NCBI RefSeq assembly: GCF_001044235.1
Contig: NZ_JYNL01000064.1
Coordinates: 666,065 to 730,064 of the forward strand
DNA from: Mycolicibacterium chlorophenolicum
GTDB taxonomy: Bacteria > Actinomycetota > Actinomycetes > Mycobacteriales > Mycobacteriaceae
DNA: 64,000 nt
Direction: 5' to 3'
Program-made: the position numbers and the translations under genes
The notes under the pieces: generated by a model
Told to the model about the DNA's origin: nothing
What the model saw: only the letters and a program-made list of their open reading frames with translations
Databases searched by the model: none
Shown here: positions 41,000 through 50,115 of the stretch, one piece after another
Position numbering within the stretch: position 1 is the first letter of the stretch
Layout: the number at the start of each line of letters is the position of its first letter

Positions 41000-41407
41000 A
41001 TGCCAGTTGCCCTACCCGACGCCCTGCTCGAGCTGCTCCGCAAGCCCAGCCCGTGCTTCGTGGCGACGCTGATGGCCGACGGTTCCCCGCAGCTCACCGA
41101 GACGTGGGTGACCACCGACGGCGAGCACGTCGTGCTCAACATCGTCGGCGGCATGCAGAAGGAGCGGAACCTGCGGCGTGATCCGCGCATCGCCGTCAAC
41201 GTCGCCGATCCCGACGACGTCGCCCGCTTCTTCGAGGTGCGCGGCCGGGTGGTGTCGATGACCAGCGAGGGCGGCAAGGAGGGCATCGACGAGTTGTCGC
41301 AGAAGTACCTCGGCATCCCGTACCCGTACTTCAGCGGGAACCCCGACGAGACCCGGCTGGTCGTCACCATCGAGGCCGACAAGGTCAACACCCCGATGCG
41401 GGGCTGA
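41000..41407 (+). CDS. PPOX-class F420-dependent oxidoreductase-like protein
   Basis: This is a 135-residue split-barrel protein: PSPCFVATLMADGSPQLTET, WVTTDGEHVVLNIVGGMQKE, RNLRRDPRIAVNVADPDD and a C-terminal VTIEADKVNTPM. It is the TIGR03618/Rv1155-like family, several members of which bind F420 and reduce enone substrates. A GAGAGGA ribosome site precedes the ATG. It lies at the end of the TetR-to-HAD gene run and may be part of the same operon. Confidence 0.88.
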   Translation: MPVALPDALLELLRKPSPCFVATLMADGSPQLTETWVTTDGEHVVLNIVGGMQKERNLRRDPRIAVNVADPDDVARFFEVRGRVVSMTSEGGKEGIDELSQKYLGIPYPYFSGNPDETRLVVTIEADKVNTPMRG

Positions 41408-41410
41408 GGA

Positions 41411-41896
41411 ATGAGTGCCGGCGGGATCGTCCTCGTCGGGCTGGTGATCGCCATCGGCCTGGTGGGGATCATCGTGCCGATCCTGCCCGGCGGGGTGCTG
41501 GTGATCGCGGCGATCGGGGTGTGGGCCTACGTGGTCGGCACCGCGACGGCGTGGGTGACTTTCGGGATCGCCGCGGCGTTCTTCGCGGCGGCCGCGGTGA
41601 TCAAGTACACCTGGCCCGCCCGGCGCATGCGCGACGCGCAGGTACGCACCTCGGTGCTGGTGGTCGGTGCGCTGGCCGGCATCGTCGGGTTCTTCGTGAT
41701 ACCGGTCGTCGGCCTCCTGGTGGGCTTCGTCGGCGGGGTGTTCGCCGCAGAAATGGCCATGCGCCGCAACCTCACCCGGGCATGGGCCTCGACGGTGCAC
41801 GCGATCAAGGGTGTCGCGCTGTCGGTGGGCGTGGAGCTCACCGGGGCGCTACTGGCGACGGTCACTTGGGCCGTCGGGGTGTATCTGACGGTGTGA
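41411..41896 (+). CDS. DUF456 membrane protein
   Basis: This is a 161-residue protein, almost entirely hydrophobic, with about four membrane segments in two similar halves: VLVGLVIAIGLVGIIVPILP with GGVLVIAAIGVWAYVVG, and VLVVGALAGIVGFFVIPVVG with LLVGFVGGVFAAEMAM. The GIIVPILPG motif and the later repeat are typical of DUF456. Function unknown. It starts four bases after the PPOX gene and ends ahead of a large hairpin. Confidence 0.85.
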   Translation: MSAGGIVLVGLVIAIGLVGIIVPILPGGVLVIAAIGVWAYVVGTATAWVTFGIAAAFFAAAAVIKYTWPARRMRDAQVRTSVLVVGALAGIVGFFVIPVVGLLVGFVGGVFAAEMAMRRNLTRAWASTVHAIKGVALSVGVELTGALLATVTWAVGVYLTV

Positions 41897-41904
41897 GCGC
41901 CTCG

Positions 41905-41956
41905 AGTGCACGCATTCTGACGGAAATTGGCGATTTTCCGTCACAAAGCGTGCACT
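41905..41956. terminator. Nested inverted repeat between convergent genes
   Basis: The outer arms AGTGCACGC (41905-41913) and GCGTGCACT (41948-41956), and the inner arms TGACGGAAA (41918-41926) and TTTCCGTCA (41935-41943), are each perfect. Four mismatched bases separate them on each side and an eight-base loop closes the hairpin. It lies between the convergent DUF456 and ptbB genes, so it can act as a bidirectional terminator. Its size and symmetry also suit a dispersed palindromic element. Confidence 0.6.
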
Positions 41957-41974
41957 GGGCGCTGCGGTAGCGCT

Positions 41975-42775
41975 TCAGCCGTGCAGGGCGGTGCGCAGCC
42001 GCTCGATGTCGGCGTCGGTCAGCCCGGTCGCCTCGAGATAGCCACGCAGCGAACCGAATTCGTCGTCGATGGTGCGCCGCGCGGTCTCCAGGTACTCCTC
42101 GCGGACGCCGAGCACCGAGTCGGTGAGCCGCGCCTCGGCGAGTTCGAGCACCTCCGGCGATTCGGCGGCCCGCTGCCGCACCGTCTCCAGGATGCTCTCG
42201 CGCAGTCGCGGAACCGCGGCGTTGCTGCGCAGGTAGTCGGCCATGATGGCGTCCCGGTCCACCCCCGCGGCCTCCAGCACCGTCGCGATCGCGAAGCCCG
42301 TGCGGTCCTTGCCCGCGAAGCAGTGCGCCAGCACGCTGCGGCCCGAACCCAGCAGCGTCACCACCCGGTGCACCGCGCGCTGCGCCAGCGGCGCAGCCGC
42401 GATGCGGCCGTACTCCTCGGTCATGTAGCGCGCGGCGGCGTCGGCGACCGACATGCCGTCGGGCTTGTCGGTCATCATCCGCTGGAACGCGTGCTCGTGC
42501 GGCGCCTCGTCGTCGGACGCGGAGGTCTCGACGAACGGCAGATGATGGATGTCGACGCCCGCCGGCACCAGGCCCGGCCCGTGCCGCTCGAGTTCGCGCA
42601 GCGTCCTCAGGTCCGCGACATCGGTGACGCCGTATCCGCTCAGCGTGCTGCGGCCGTCGTCGTCGAGCTTCGACAACTCGCTGGCGCGGAAGAACCTCCC
42701 CGGTGCGATCCCGGTCTGCTCGGAGACGTCACGGAAGTTCCACGCGCCGGAGAGTTCGTCGCCGACCGACGCCAC
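41975..42775 (-). CDS. ptbB: Tyrosine-protein phosphatase PtbB-like
   Basis: This is a 266-residue protein. The catalytic P-loop is LAHCFAGKDRTGFAIATVLE, with C152 and R158 in C-x5-R. The FAGKDRTG form is that of M. tuberculosis PtpB (gene ptbB, Rv0153c), a triple-specificity phosphatase acting on phosphotyrosine, phosphoserine and phosphoinositides. The N-terminus WNFRDVSEQTGIAPGRFFRA also fits. The GTG start shares a base with the stop of fadE2 (TAGTG), so translation is coupled. In non-pathogens its role is likely endogenous lipid or protein signalling. Confidence 0.9.
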   Translation of the reverse strand: MASVGDELSGAWNFRDVSEQTGIAPGRFFRASELSKLDDDGRSTLSGYGVTDVADLRTLRELERHGPGLVPAGVDIHHLPFVETSASDDEAPHEHAFQRMMTDKPDGMSVADAAARYMTEEYGRIAAAPLAQRAVHRVVTLLGSGRSVLAHCFAGKDRTGFAIATVLEAAGVDRDAIMADYLRSNAAVPRLRESILETVRQRAAESPEVLELAEARLTDSVLGVREEYLETARRTIDDEFGSLRGYLEATGLTDADIERLRTALHG

Positions 42776-44016
42776 TAGCGCGTCACCGCCGCGGCAAGGG
42801 GTGACTTCTCCCTGCCGAGCTCGGCGCGCGCGATGGTGCGCATGTGCACCTCGTCGGGACCGTCGAACAGGCGCATCGCGCGGTGCCAGCCGTACATGCG
42901 GGCCAGCGGGAAGTCGTCGGACACCCCGGCTCCGCCGTGCACCTGGATGGCCCGGTCGAGCACGTCGCAGGCCACCTTCGGGGCCACCGCCTTGATCTGC
43001 GCGACAAGCACCTGGGCGTCCTTGCTCTTGTTGCCGTGCTCGTCGATGGTCCACGCCGCCTTGTGACACAGCAGCCGGGTCTGGTCGATCTGATTGCGCG
43101 ACAACGCGATCGACTCCCGCACCACGCCCTGCTCGGCCAGCGGCTTGCCGAACGCGATCCGCTTCTGCACCCGGTCGATCATCAGCGCCAGCGCCCGCTC
43201 GGCCACGCCGATCGCCCGCATGCAGTGATGGATGCGCCCCGGCCCCAGCCGTGCCTGCGCGATCGCGAAACCGCTGCCCTCCTCGGCGAGCAGATTCGAC
43301 GACGGCACCCGCACGTTGTCGAACGTGATCTCGCAGTGGCCGTGCTGGTCCTGCCAGCCGAACACCGGCAGCGAACGCTCGATCGACACCCCGGGAGTGT
43401 CGGTGGGCACCAGGATCATCGACTGCTGCTGGTGGCTGGCTGCGTCCGGGTTGGTCCGGCCCATCACGATGAGGATCGTGCAGCGCGGATCAGCCGCCCC
43501 CGAGATCCACCACTTGCGGCCGTTGATGACGTAGTCGTCGCCGTCGCGCAGCATCGTGGTCTCGATGTTGCGGGCGTCGCTGGAGGCCACGGCGGGCTCG
43601 GTCATCGCGAACGCGCTGCGAATCTCACCGGCCAGGAGCGGCTCGAGCCACTGCTCCCGCTGCTCGGGCGTGGCGAACAGGTGCAGCGTCTCCATGTTGC
43701 CGGTGTCGGGCGCCGCGCAGTTGGTGACCTCGGGCCCGATCTCCATGCTCCAGCCGGTCAGCTCGGCCAGCGGGGCGTACTCCAAGTTGCTCAGGCCGGA
43801 CTCGGCGGGTAGGAAAAGGTTCCACAGCCCGCGCTCCTTGGCCAGCTTCTTGAGCTCCTCGATGACCGGCGGCACCGTGTGGTCGTCCCGGCCCGCCTCG
43901 AGGCGGTAGCGGTCGTACGACTCTTCGGCCGGAATGACGTGCTCGACCATGAAATCGGTCAACCGCTGGTGGTAGTCGGCCGCCTTGGCAGACATCGCGA
44001 AGTCCATGACCGCCAC
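42775..44016 (-). CDS. fadE2: Acyl-CoA dehydrogenase FadE2
   Basis: This is a 413-residue acyl-CoA dehydrogenase. The N-terminal helical domain leads to FAMTEPAVASSDARNIETTM, with FAMTEP the FAD/substrate-binding signature. The middle beta-domain has RKWWISGAADPRCTILIVMG, and the C-terminal domain has GPGRIHHCMRAIGVAERALA and QVHGGAGVSDDFPLARMYGW. It resembles the ACAD10/11-like branch. The GTG at 44016 has AGGTG upstream; the ATG at 44007 is equally possible. It precedes ptbB as Rv0154c precedes Rv0153c in M. tuberculosis. Confidence 0.92.
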   Translation of the reverse strand: MAVMDFAMSAKAADYHQRLTDFMVEHVIPAEESYDRYRLEAGRDDHTVPPVIEELKKLAKERGLWNLFLPAESGLSNLEYAPLAELTGWSMEIGPEVTNCAAPDTGNMETLHLFATPEQREQWLEPLLAGEIRSAFAMTEPAVASSDARNIETTMLRDGDDYVINGRKWWISGAADPRCTILIVMGRTNPDAASHQQQSMILVPTDTPGVSIERSLPVFGWQDQHGHCEITFDNVRVPSSNLLAEEGSGFAIAQARLGPGRIHHCMRAIGVAERALALMIDRVQKRIAFGKPLAEQGVVRESIALSRNQIDQTRLLCHKAAWTIDEHGNKSKDAQVLVAQIKAVAPKVACDVLDRAIQVHGGAGVSDDFPLARMYGWHRAMRLFDGPDEVHMRTIARAELGREKSPLAAAVTR

Positions 44017-44147
44017 GATATGACACCTGTCGAAGACGGCGGCGTGGAGGCGGTCAGGACTGCCTGCTCACGGCGCATGCCTGCCAGCTCGTACGACGCG
44101 CGAACCCGCGGCGTTTGGTCGCAGGTGCGGCGGGTACACCGCGCGCC

Positions 44148-45662
44148 ATGCCTTCTCTGTGGACCGACGGCCGGCTGGAGAACCCCACTCCCGCAGGGGT
44201 GATCGACGACGTGAACACCGCCGACGTCGTGGTGGTCGGCGCCGGGATCACGGGCCTGACCACGGCGGCGCTGCTCGCCCGGGCCGGCAAGAAGGTCGTC
44301 GTGGTCGAGGCCCGCCACGTCGGCGCTGCCACCACCGGCAACACCACCGGCAAGGTCAGCGCGCTGCAGGGCAGCAAGCTGGCGAACATCGCCCAGAAGC
44401 ACGGCGCCGACCGGCTGCGCGCCTACGTCACCGGCAACACCGAAGGCCGGGAGTGGCTGCTGCGGCACTGCGACGAGCACGGGCTGAGCTATCAGCGCGA
44501 GGACGACCATGCCTACGCCCAGAACGAGAAGGGCCTGAGCACGGCACGCAGCGTGCTCTCGGCATGCAAAGAGGCCGGCCTGGACGCGCAGTGGGTCGAC
44601 GAGGCCGACGTGCCGTTCCCGTTCGCCGGCGGCGTGCGGCTGCGAGAACAGGCGCAATTCGACCCGATCCCGTACCTGTCCAGCCTGGTCGCCGAACTCG
44701 AGAAGCACGGCGGCACCCTCCTGCAGGGCGTGCGCGCCACCACGGTGTCGGGCACCGGCCCGCTGCGGGTGAGCCTGCGCCGCACCGCCGAGGCCCAGGA
44801 CACCCGCGACGCCCAGCACACCGTCACCGCGCAGCGCGTGGTGCTGGCCACCGGAACGCCGGTGCTCGACCGCGGCTTCTTCTTCGCGCGGATGGAGGCC
44901 AAACGCTCCTACTGCCTGGCTTTCGACGTCCCGGGCGACATCACCCGGTCGATGTACCTGTCGGTGGACTCGCCGACCCGCTCGGTGCGCTATGCGCCGA
45001 CCCCGACGGGCGACAAGCTGATCGTCGGCGGCGCCGGCCACACCGTCGGGCGGGCCGACCACCCGAAGAACGCCGTCACCGAACTGGCGCGCTGGGCGGC
45101 GCTCCACTACCCCGGCGCGGTGCAGACCCACTACTGGTCGGCGCAGGACTACCACCCCATCGACGAACTGCCCTATGTCGGCCCCCTACTGCCCAAGTTC
45201 GAGAACCTGCTCGTGGCAACGGGATTCGACAAGTGGGGGATGACCAACGGGGTTGCCGCGGCCTTGGCGCTGTCGTCCCGGATCCTCGGCGGCCGGATGG
45301 ACTGGGCGGCGGCGTTCGCCAGCTGGAGCCCACACGAACTCAGCGGCATCCCGACCGCGCTCCAGCTCAACATGCAGGTCGGACTGCACCTGGCCAAGGG
45401 CTGGGTGGCCCCGCTGACCGCATCCGGCGAACCCGAGGAGGGCCAGGGCATCGTCAGCGGCGCGCCCTGGCGGATGACGGCCACCAGCGTCGTCGACGGG
45501 GTGACCCGCACGGTGTCCCCGGTGTGCCCGCATCTGGGCGGCGTCGTCACCTGGAACGACTCCGACCTGGCGTGGGAGTGCCCGCTGCACGGCTCCCGGT
45601 TCGCACCCGACGGCGCGCTGATCGAGGGCCCCGCGACCCGCGGTCTGACCCCGTCCCAGTAG
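44148..45662 (+). CDS. FAD-dependent oxidoreductase with C-terminal Rieske domain
   Basis: This is a 504-residue fusion protein. The N-terminal DAO-type FAD fold has VVVVGAGITGLTTAALLARA, followed by ARHVGAATTGNTTGKVSALQ. The late FAD motif is LLVATGFDKWGMTNGVAAAL. The Rieske [2Fe-2S] site at the C-terminus has CPHLGG and CPLHGSRFAPDG, giving Cys-x-His and Cys-x2-His ligands. This is the architecture of Bacillus YhfW-type proteins, whose substrate is unknown. It is divergent from fadE2 and convergent with the AraC gene. Confidence 0.9.
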   Translation: MPSLWTDGRLENPTPAGVIDDVNTADVVVVGAGITGLTTAALLARAGKKVVVVEARHVGAATTGNTTGKVSALQGSKLANIAQKHGADRLRAYVTGNTEGREWLLRHCDEHGLSYQREDDHAYAQNEKGLSTARSVLSACKEAGLDAQWVDEADVPFPFAGGVRLREQAQFDPIPYLSSLVAELEKHGGTLLQGVRATTVSGTGPLRVSLRRTAEAQDTRDAQHTVTAQRVVLATGTPVLDRGFFFARMEAKRSYCLAFDVPGDITRSMYLSVDSPTRSVRYAPTPTGDKLIVGGAGHTVGRADHPKNAVTELARWAALHYPGAVQTHYWSAQDYHPIDELPYVGPLLPKFENLLVATGFDKWGMTNGVAAALALSSRILGGRMDWAAAFASWSPHELSGIPTALQLNMQVGLHLAKGWVAPLTASGEPEEGQGIVSGAPWRMTATSVVDGVTRTVSPVCPHLGGVVTWNDSDLAWECPLHGSRFAPDGALIEGPATRGLTPSQ

Positions 45663-45663
45663 C

Positions 45664-46626
45664 TCAGCGGCGCAGGCTGTCCGACGGGTTCACCCCGTAG
45701 GCCTGCCGGTACAAACCGGCGAAGCGCCCGGTGTGGGCGAATCCCCACCGCGCGGCGACGATCCCGACCGTCGTACTCGCGGGATCCGACCGCAGCAGCT
45801 CGCGGTGCGCGTGATCCATCCGCACCCGGCGCAGGTACTCCATCGGCGTCATGTCCAGGTGCTTGCGGAACATGTACTGCAGCGCCCGCGGGGTGACATG
45901 GATACTCTCGGCGATGTCGACCAGCGTCACGTCGCGCTCGGCGCTGTCGTCGATGAAAGCCACAGCGCGGCGCAACAATTCGGGCTTCGCATCGGCCCGG
46001 TCGGTGGCCGTCGGCGCCACGACCGCGTTGCTGGGCAGGGTCGACAACACGACCGCGGCGAGCATCGACGCGGTGGTCGAGGCGACCAGCGGGGTCGGCG
46101 GCTCGTCTGCCTTCGCGACGCTGCGGACGTAGTCGATGGTGCGGCTCAGCCGGCGCTGCGCGGCGGCCGACACCGGACGGTGACCGGTCAGCCGCACACC
46201 GTCGGCGGGCCGCGCCGAGGACGCGACGCGGTCGAGCAGCGTCGTGTCGAACATCGTCAGGTCGTAGCCGGCCCTGCACACCCGACCCGAGTACGGCAGT
46301 TCCGGCGGCGACAACAGCGCGACGTCGCCGGGGGCGAACACGTCCGGCGAGTCGCCGATGAAGTTCTCCTCGATGTGACCGTATTGCACCCGGCACAAGC
46401 AGACCCGCCCCAGCGGGGCCGCGTCGTAGGACATCGTGAAATCGAGACGGAGTTCGTCGACGTTGACCGGACCCACCCACCGGCGCTCGACATGAGCCGA
46501 CGCCGTTTCGCCGGCGTCCGCGCCGATCGACATCTTGGTGTACGCGCGTACCAGGAAATCCTCGGTCGCCGCGAGATCCGTGCTGTGGAAAACCAGATCC
46601 TCATTCGGAGCATCACTGCTGGTCAT
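45664..46626 (-). CDS. AraC family transcriptional regulator
   Basis: This is a 320-residue regulator. The N-terminal 200 residues form a cupin-like sensor region (GHIEENFIGDSPDVFAPGDV, then ALLSPPELPYSGRV). The C-terminal AraC DNA-binding domain (about 215-320) reads VTLVDIAESIHVTPRALQYM, FRKHLDMTPMEYLRRVRMDH and GIVAARWGFAHTGRFAGLYR. The type is frequent near catabolic genes in actinobacteria. It is convergent with the FAD-Rieske gene, with one base between the stops. Its target is unknown. Confidence 0.88.
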   Translation of the reverse strand: MTSSDAPNEDLVFHSTDLAATEDFLVRAYTKMSIGADAGETASAHVERRWVGPVNVDELRLDFTMSYDAAPLGRVCLCRVQYGHIEENFIGDSPDVFAPGDVALLSPPELPYSGRVCRAGYDLTMFDTTLLDRVASSARPADGVRLTGHRPVSAAAQRRLSRTIDYVRSVAKADEPPTPLVASTTASMLAAVVLSTLPSNAVVAPTATDRADAKPELLRRAVAFIDDSAERDVTLVDIAESIHVTPRALQYMFRKHLDMTPMEYLRRVRMDHAHRELLRSDPASTTVGIVAARWGFAHTGRFAGLYRQAYGVNPSDSLRR

Positions 46627-46771
46627 GAAGCCTCCCGCCAGGTACAGCGGTGCCGCGGGGCCAATGGCTTCGCCCCCTTGCCGGCGCCCACTTTACCGGG
46701 CGGACCGACGCAGTGCCCAAACACGGCGGGCCGTGGCTTTGCTGTGGAATGCTGAGCGCCATGGTGGCGCG

Positions 46772-47413
46772 GTGAGCACCGACAAGGTCCGCGTGGTGGT
46801 CGGCGACGACCACCCGATGTTCCGCGACGGGGTGGTGCGGGCGCTGCAGTCCAGCGGGTCGATCGACGTCGTGGCCGAGGCCGACGACGGGCCGGCCGCG
46901 CTGGCGGCGATCCGCGAGCACCGGCCGCAGGTCGCGCTGCTCGACTACCGGATGCCGGGCATGGACGGCGCCGCCGTCGCCGCGGCGGTGACGCGCGACG
47001 ACCTGCCGACGCGGGTGCTGCTGATCTCCGCGCACGACGAGTCCGCGATCGTCTACCGCGCGCTGCAGGACGGGGCGGCCGGATTCCTGCCCAAGGAGTC
47101 GACGCGCGGGGAGCTGGTGAATGCCGTGCTGGACTGCGCGAAGGGACGCGACGTGATCGCGCCGAGCCTGGCCGCGGGGCTGGCCGGTGAGATCCGCCGC
47201 CGCGCCGAGCCCGACGCCCCGGTGCTCAGCCCGCGCGAACGCGAGGTGCTGGTACTCATCGCGAAAGGAAGCAGCATCCCGGCGATGGCCAAGGAGTTGT
47301 TCCTCGCCCCGTCGACGGTGAAGACCCACGTGCAGCGGCTCTACGAGAAGCTCGGGGTCAGCGACCGGGGCGCCGTTGTCGCCGAGGCGATGCGCCGCAA
47401 GCTGCTGGACTGA
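46772..47413 (+). CDS. NarL/LuxR-type response regulator
   Basis: This is a 213-residue response regulator. The receiver domain has acidic pair DD in VVVGDDHPMF, phospho-acceptor D58 in VALLDYRMPGMDG, and the switch LLISAHDESA, with Lys in FLPKES. The C-terminal LuxR HTH reads LSPREREVLVLIAKGSSIPA, MAKELFLAPSTVKTHVQRLY. The GTG at 46772 is chosen because it starts directly at the receiver fold. The sensor kinase gene follows one base after its stop codon, so they are a cognate pair. Confidence 0.9.
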   Translation: MSTDKVRVVVGDDHPMFRDGVVRALQSSGSIDVVAEADDGPAALAAIREHRPQVALLDYRMPGMDGAAVAAAVTRDDLPTRVLLISAHDESAIVYRALQDGAAGFLPKESTRGELVNAVLDCAKGRDVIAPSLAAGLAGEIRRRAEPDAPVLSPREREVLVLIAKGSSIPAMAKELFLAPSTVKTHVQRLYEKLGVSDRGAVVAEAMRRKLLD

Positions 47414-47414
47414 C

Positions 47415-48596
47415 GTGGATCTCCTGCGCACCTGCCGCGACTATCTGGCCGCCGAACCCGTGCGCGTCTCCGCGGTGCTGCGCCTGCCGCTGATCGCGCT
47501 GATCGGCGTGCTGGTGTGGATCTGGGAGGTCGACCACTGGCTGCCGCAGCTCTACGCGGGGATCCTGGGCTGCTACGCCGTGGCCGCGGTGGTGTGGCTG
47601 CTCGCGGTGCTGCGGGGGCCGGTGCCGCGCTGGGCCGACTGGGCGTCGACGATCGCCGATCTGGCGGTGATCATCGCGCTGTGCCTGGTCAGCGGCGGGG
47701 CGACGGCGGCGCTGCTGCCGGTGTTCTTCCTGCTGCCCATCTCGGTGGCGTTCCAGGATCGGCCCACGCTGACCGCGATCATCGGCGCTGTCACCGCCGG
47801 CGGCTACCTGACGGTGTGGATCTTCTACTCCAAGCGCGACGACAAGGTCGGCCTGCCGAACATGGTGTACACCCACTTCGGGTTCATGGTGTGGATGGCG
47901 GTCGCGACGACGGCGCTGAGCTTCGTGCTGGCGCGGCGCGCGTCCCGGCTGCGGGCTCTGCAGGAGGTGCGCCGCCAGCTGGTCTCCGAGGCCATGCAGT
48001 CCGACGAGCGGCACAACCGCGAGATCGCCGAGCATCTGCACGACGGTCCGCTGCAGACGCTGCTCGCCGCGCGGATGGAGCTCGAGGAGGCCCGTGAGCG
48101 GCACCCCGACCCGGCGCTCGACCTCGTCTACACCGCGCTGCAGGAGACCGCGAGCGGGCTGCGCTCCACCGTGACCGAACTGCACCCGCAGGTGCTGGCG
48201 CAACTGGGCCTGACCGCCGGCATCCGGGAGTTGTTGCGGCAGTTCCAGATTCGCTACGACGTCGAGGTGGTGGCCGAGCTCGAGGAGGTCGGCAAGCCGG
48301 CGTCGCAGTCCCTGCTGTACCGGGCGGCACGCGAGTTGCTCACCAACGTCGGCAAGCACGCCGGCGCCACGACGGTGACCGTCGACCTGATGCGCCGCGG
48401 CGACCGGGTCATCCTGACCGTCGGCGACGACGGCCGCGGCTTCGATCCGGACATCGTCGGCACGTCGCTGGCTGCAGGCCACATCGGGCTGGGGTCGCTG
48501 CTGGCCCGGTTCGACGCGATGGGCGGGTCGATGGACGTCGACTCCGAACCCGGGCGCGGCACCGTCGTCACCGCGACGTCGCCGCCCGAGCAGTGA
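47415..48596 (+). CDS. Sensor histidine kinase, HisKA_3 type
   Basis: This is a 393-residue kinase. Residues 20-175 hold about six membrane helices with no large extracytoplasmic loop (LPLIALIGVLVWIW, ILGCYAVAAVVWLLAVL, LLPVFFLLPISVAF). The dimerisation/phosphoacceptor region is NREIAEHLHDGPLQTLLAAR, with H209 in HDGPLQ. The ATPase domain has ARELLTNVGKHAGATTV, DDGRGFDPD and GHIGLGSL. It phosphorylates the preceding NarL-type regulator. The signal may be membrane-derived; no known sensor domain is seen. Confidence 0.9.
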   Translation: MDLLRTCRDYLAAEPVRVSAVLRLPLIALIGVLVWIWEVDHWLPQLYAGILGCYAVAAVVWLLAVLRGPVPRWADWASTIADLAVIIALCLVSGGATAALLPVFFLLPISVAFQDRPTLTAIIGAVTAGGYLTVWIFYSKRDDKVGLPNMVYTHFGFMVWMAVATTALSFVLARRASRLRALQEVRRQLVSEAMQSDERHNREIAEHLHDGPLQTLLAARMELEEARERHPDPALDLVYTALQETASGLRSTVTELHPQVLAQLGLTAGIRELLRQFQIRYDVEVVAELEEVGKPASQSLLYRAARELLTNVGKHAGATTVTVDLMRRGDRVILTVGDDGRGFDPDIVGTSLAAGHIGLGSLLARFDAMGGSMDVDSEPGRGTVVTATSPPEQ

Positions 48597-48600
48597 GTCA

Positions 48601-48659
48601 CACGTATGCACGTTGTACAGAGGAAACGCGAGTGACCTCGTCCAGAACGTGCGGACGTG
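48601..48659. terminator. Imperfect inverted repeat between the kinase and pntB genes
   Basis: A left arm starting CACGTATGCACGTTGTACAG (48601 onwards) faces a right arm ending GAACGTGCGGACGTG. CACGT and GCACGTT pair exactly, with mismatches between. It lies between two convergent genes 75 bases apart, so a shared terminator is the simplest reading. Confidence 0.35.
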
Positions 48660-48671
48660 GGTCCAGTGGGG

Positions 48672-50111
48672 TCAGACCTTCGCCGTCTCCGACAGCGCCG
48701 CGTTGATCGCGTCGACGCGGTCCTTCGCGTCGCCGAACAGCATCTGGGTGTTCTCCCGGAAGAACAGCGGGTTCTGCACGCCGGCGTAACCCGAGGCCAT
48801 CGACCGCTTGAACACGATCACGTTGTCGGCGTTCCACACCGTCAGCACCGGCATGCCGGCGATCGGGCTGGACGGGTCCTCCGACGCGGCCGGGTTGACG
48901 GTGTCGTTCGCGCCTATCACCAGGACGACGCTGGTGCCGTCGAAGTCGTCGTTGATCTCGTCCATCTCGAGCACGATGTCGTAGGGCACCTTGGCCTCGG
49001 CCAGCAGCACGTTCATGTGCCCGGGCAGCCGGCCCGCGACCGGGTGGATGCCGAAGCGCACCTCGATGCCCCGGTCGCGCAGCTTGCGGGTCAGTTCGGC
49101 GACCCCGTACTGCGCCTGCGCGACGGCCATCCCGTAACCGGGGGTGATGATCACCGAGCTCGCCGACGCGAGCAGTTCGGCCGCACCGTCGGCCGTGATC
49201 TCGCGGTGCTCGCCGTAGTCCTTGTCCTCGGCGGGGCCCGCTTCGATGCCGAACCCGCCGGCGATGACCGAGATGAACGACCGGTTCATCGCCTTGCACA
49301 TGATGTAGGACAGGTACGCACCCGAAGATCCCACCAGCGCGCCGGTGATGATCAGCAGGTCGTTGCCCAGCAGGAAGCCCGACGCCGCCGCGGCCCAGCC
49401 CGAATAGCTGTTGAGCATCGACACCACGACGGGCATGTCGCCGCCGCCGATCGAGGCCACCAGGTGCCAGCCGAGCAGCAGCGCCAGCACCGTGACGACC
49501 ACGAGCAGCCACAGCTGCGGGTCGATGACGAACCACACGGTCAGCGCGACGAACACCACCAGCGCGCCGACATTGAGGACGTTCTTGCCGGGCAGCATCA
49601 TCGGCGCGGACTTGATGCGCGCCGAGAGCTTCAGGTTGGCGACGATCGATCCGGTGAACGTGACCGCGCCGATGAACACGCCGATGACGACCTCGGCGGA
49701 GTGGATCCCGAGCATGCCCTCGCGGCCCAGTTGCAGCGCCTCGGCGCCGCCGGCGTCGCGCTCGACGTGCAGGTAGCCGTTCCAGCCGACCAGCACCGCG
49801 GCCAGGCCGACGAAGCTGTGCAGCAGCGCGATCAGCTCCGGCATGCCCGTCATCTCGACGACCTTCGCGCGCCACAGCCCGATCGCGGCGCCGATCGCCA
49901 TCGCGACGACCAGCAGCGCCAGACCGAGCGGCTCGATGTGGCGGGCCAGCGCCAGCGCGATCGTCGCGATCAGCGCGACGGCCATGCCGGCGATGCCGAA
50001 CGAGTTGCCGGCGCGCGACGTCTCGTGTTTGGACAGCCCGGCCAGCGCCAGGATGAACAGCAGCGCGGCGACGACGTACGCCGCGGTGGCGGCGGTCTCC
50101 AAGGTCAACAT
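48672..50111 (-). CDS. pntB: NAD(P) transhydrogenase subunit beta
   Basis: This is a 479-residue subunit of the proton-translocating transhydrogenase. The N-terminal half (about 5-270) has many membrane helices, ending in GGGDMPVVVSMLNSYSGWAA. The C-terminal NADP-binding domain III includes SVIITPGYGMAVAQAQYGVA, GIHPVAGRLPGHMNVLLAEA, DDFDGTSVVLVIGANDTVNP and GMPVLTVWNADNVIVFKRSM. It couples hydride transfer between NADH and NADP+ to proton flow, supplying NADPH. It is four bases downstream of pntA. Confidence 0.95.
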   Translation of the reverse strand: MLTLETAATAAYVVAALLFILALAGLSKHETSRAGNSFGIAGMAVALIATIALALARHIEPLGLALLVVAMAIGAAIGLWRAKVVEMTGMPELIALLHSFVGLAAVLVGWNGYLHVERDAGGAEALQLGREGMLGIHSAEVVIGVFIGAVTFTGSIVANLKLSARIKSAPMMLPGKNVLNVGALVVFVALTVWFVIDPQLWLLVVVTVLALLLGWHLVASIGGGDMPVVVSMLNSYSGWAAAASGFLLGNDLLIITGALVGSSGAYLSYIMCKAMNRSFISVIAGGFGIEAGPAEDKDYGEHREITADGAAELLASASSVIITPGYGMAVAQAQYGVAELTRKLRDRGIEVRFGIHPVAGRLPGHMNVLLAEAKVPYDIVLEMDEINDDFDGTSVVLVIGANDTVNPAASEDPSSPIAGMPVLTVWNADNVIVFKRSMASGYAGVQNPLFFRENTQMLFGDAKDRVDAINAALSETAKV

Positions 50112-50115
50112 GGTC

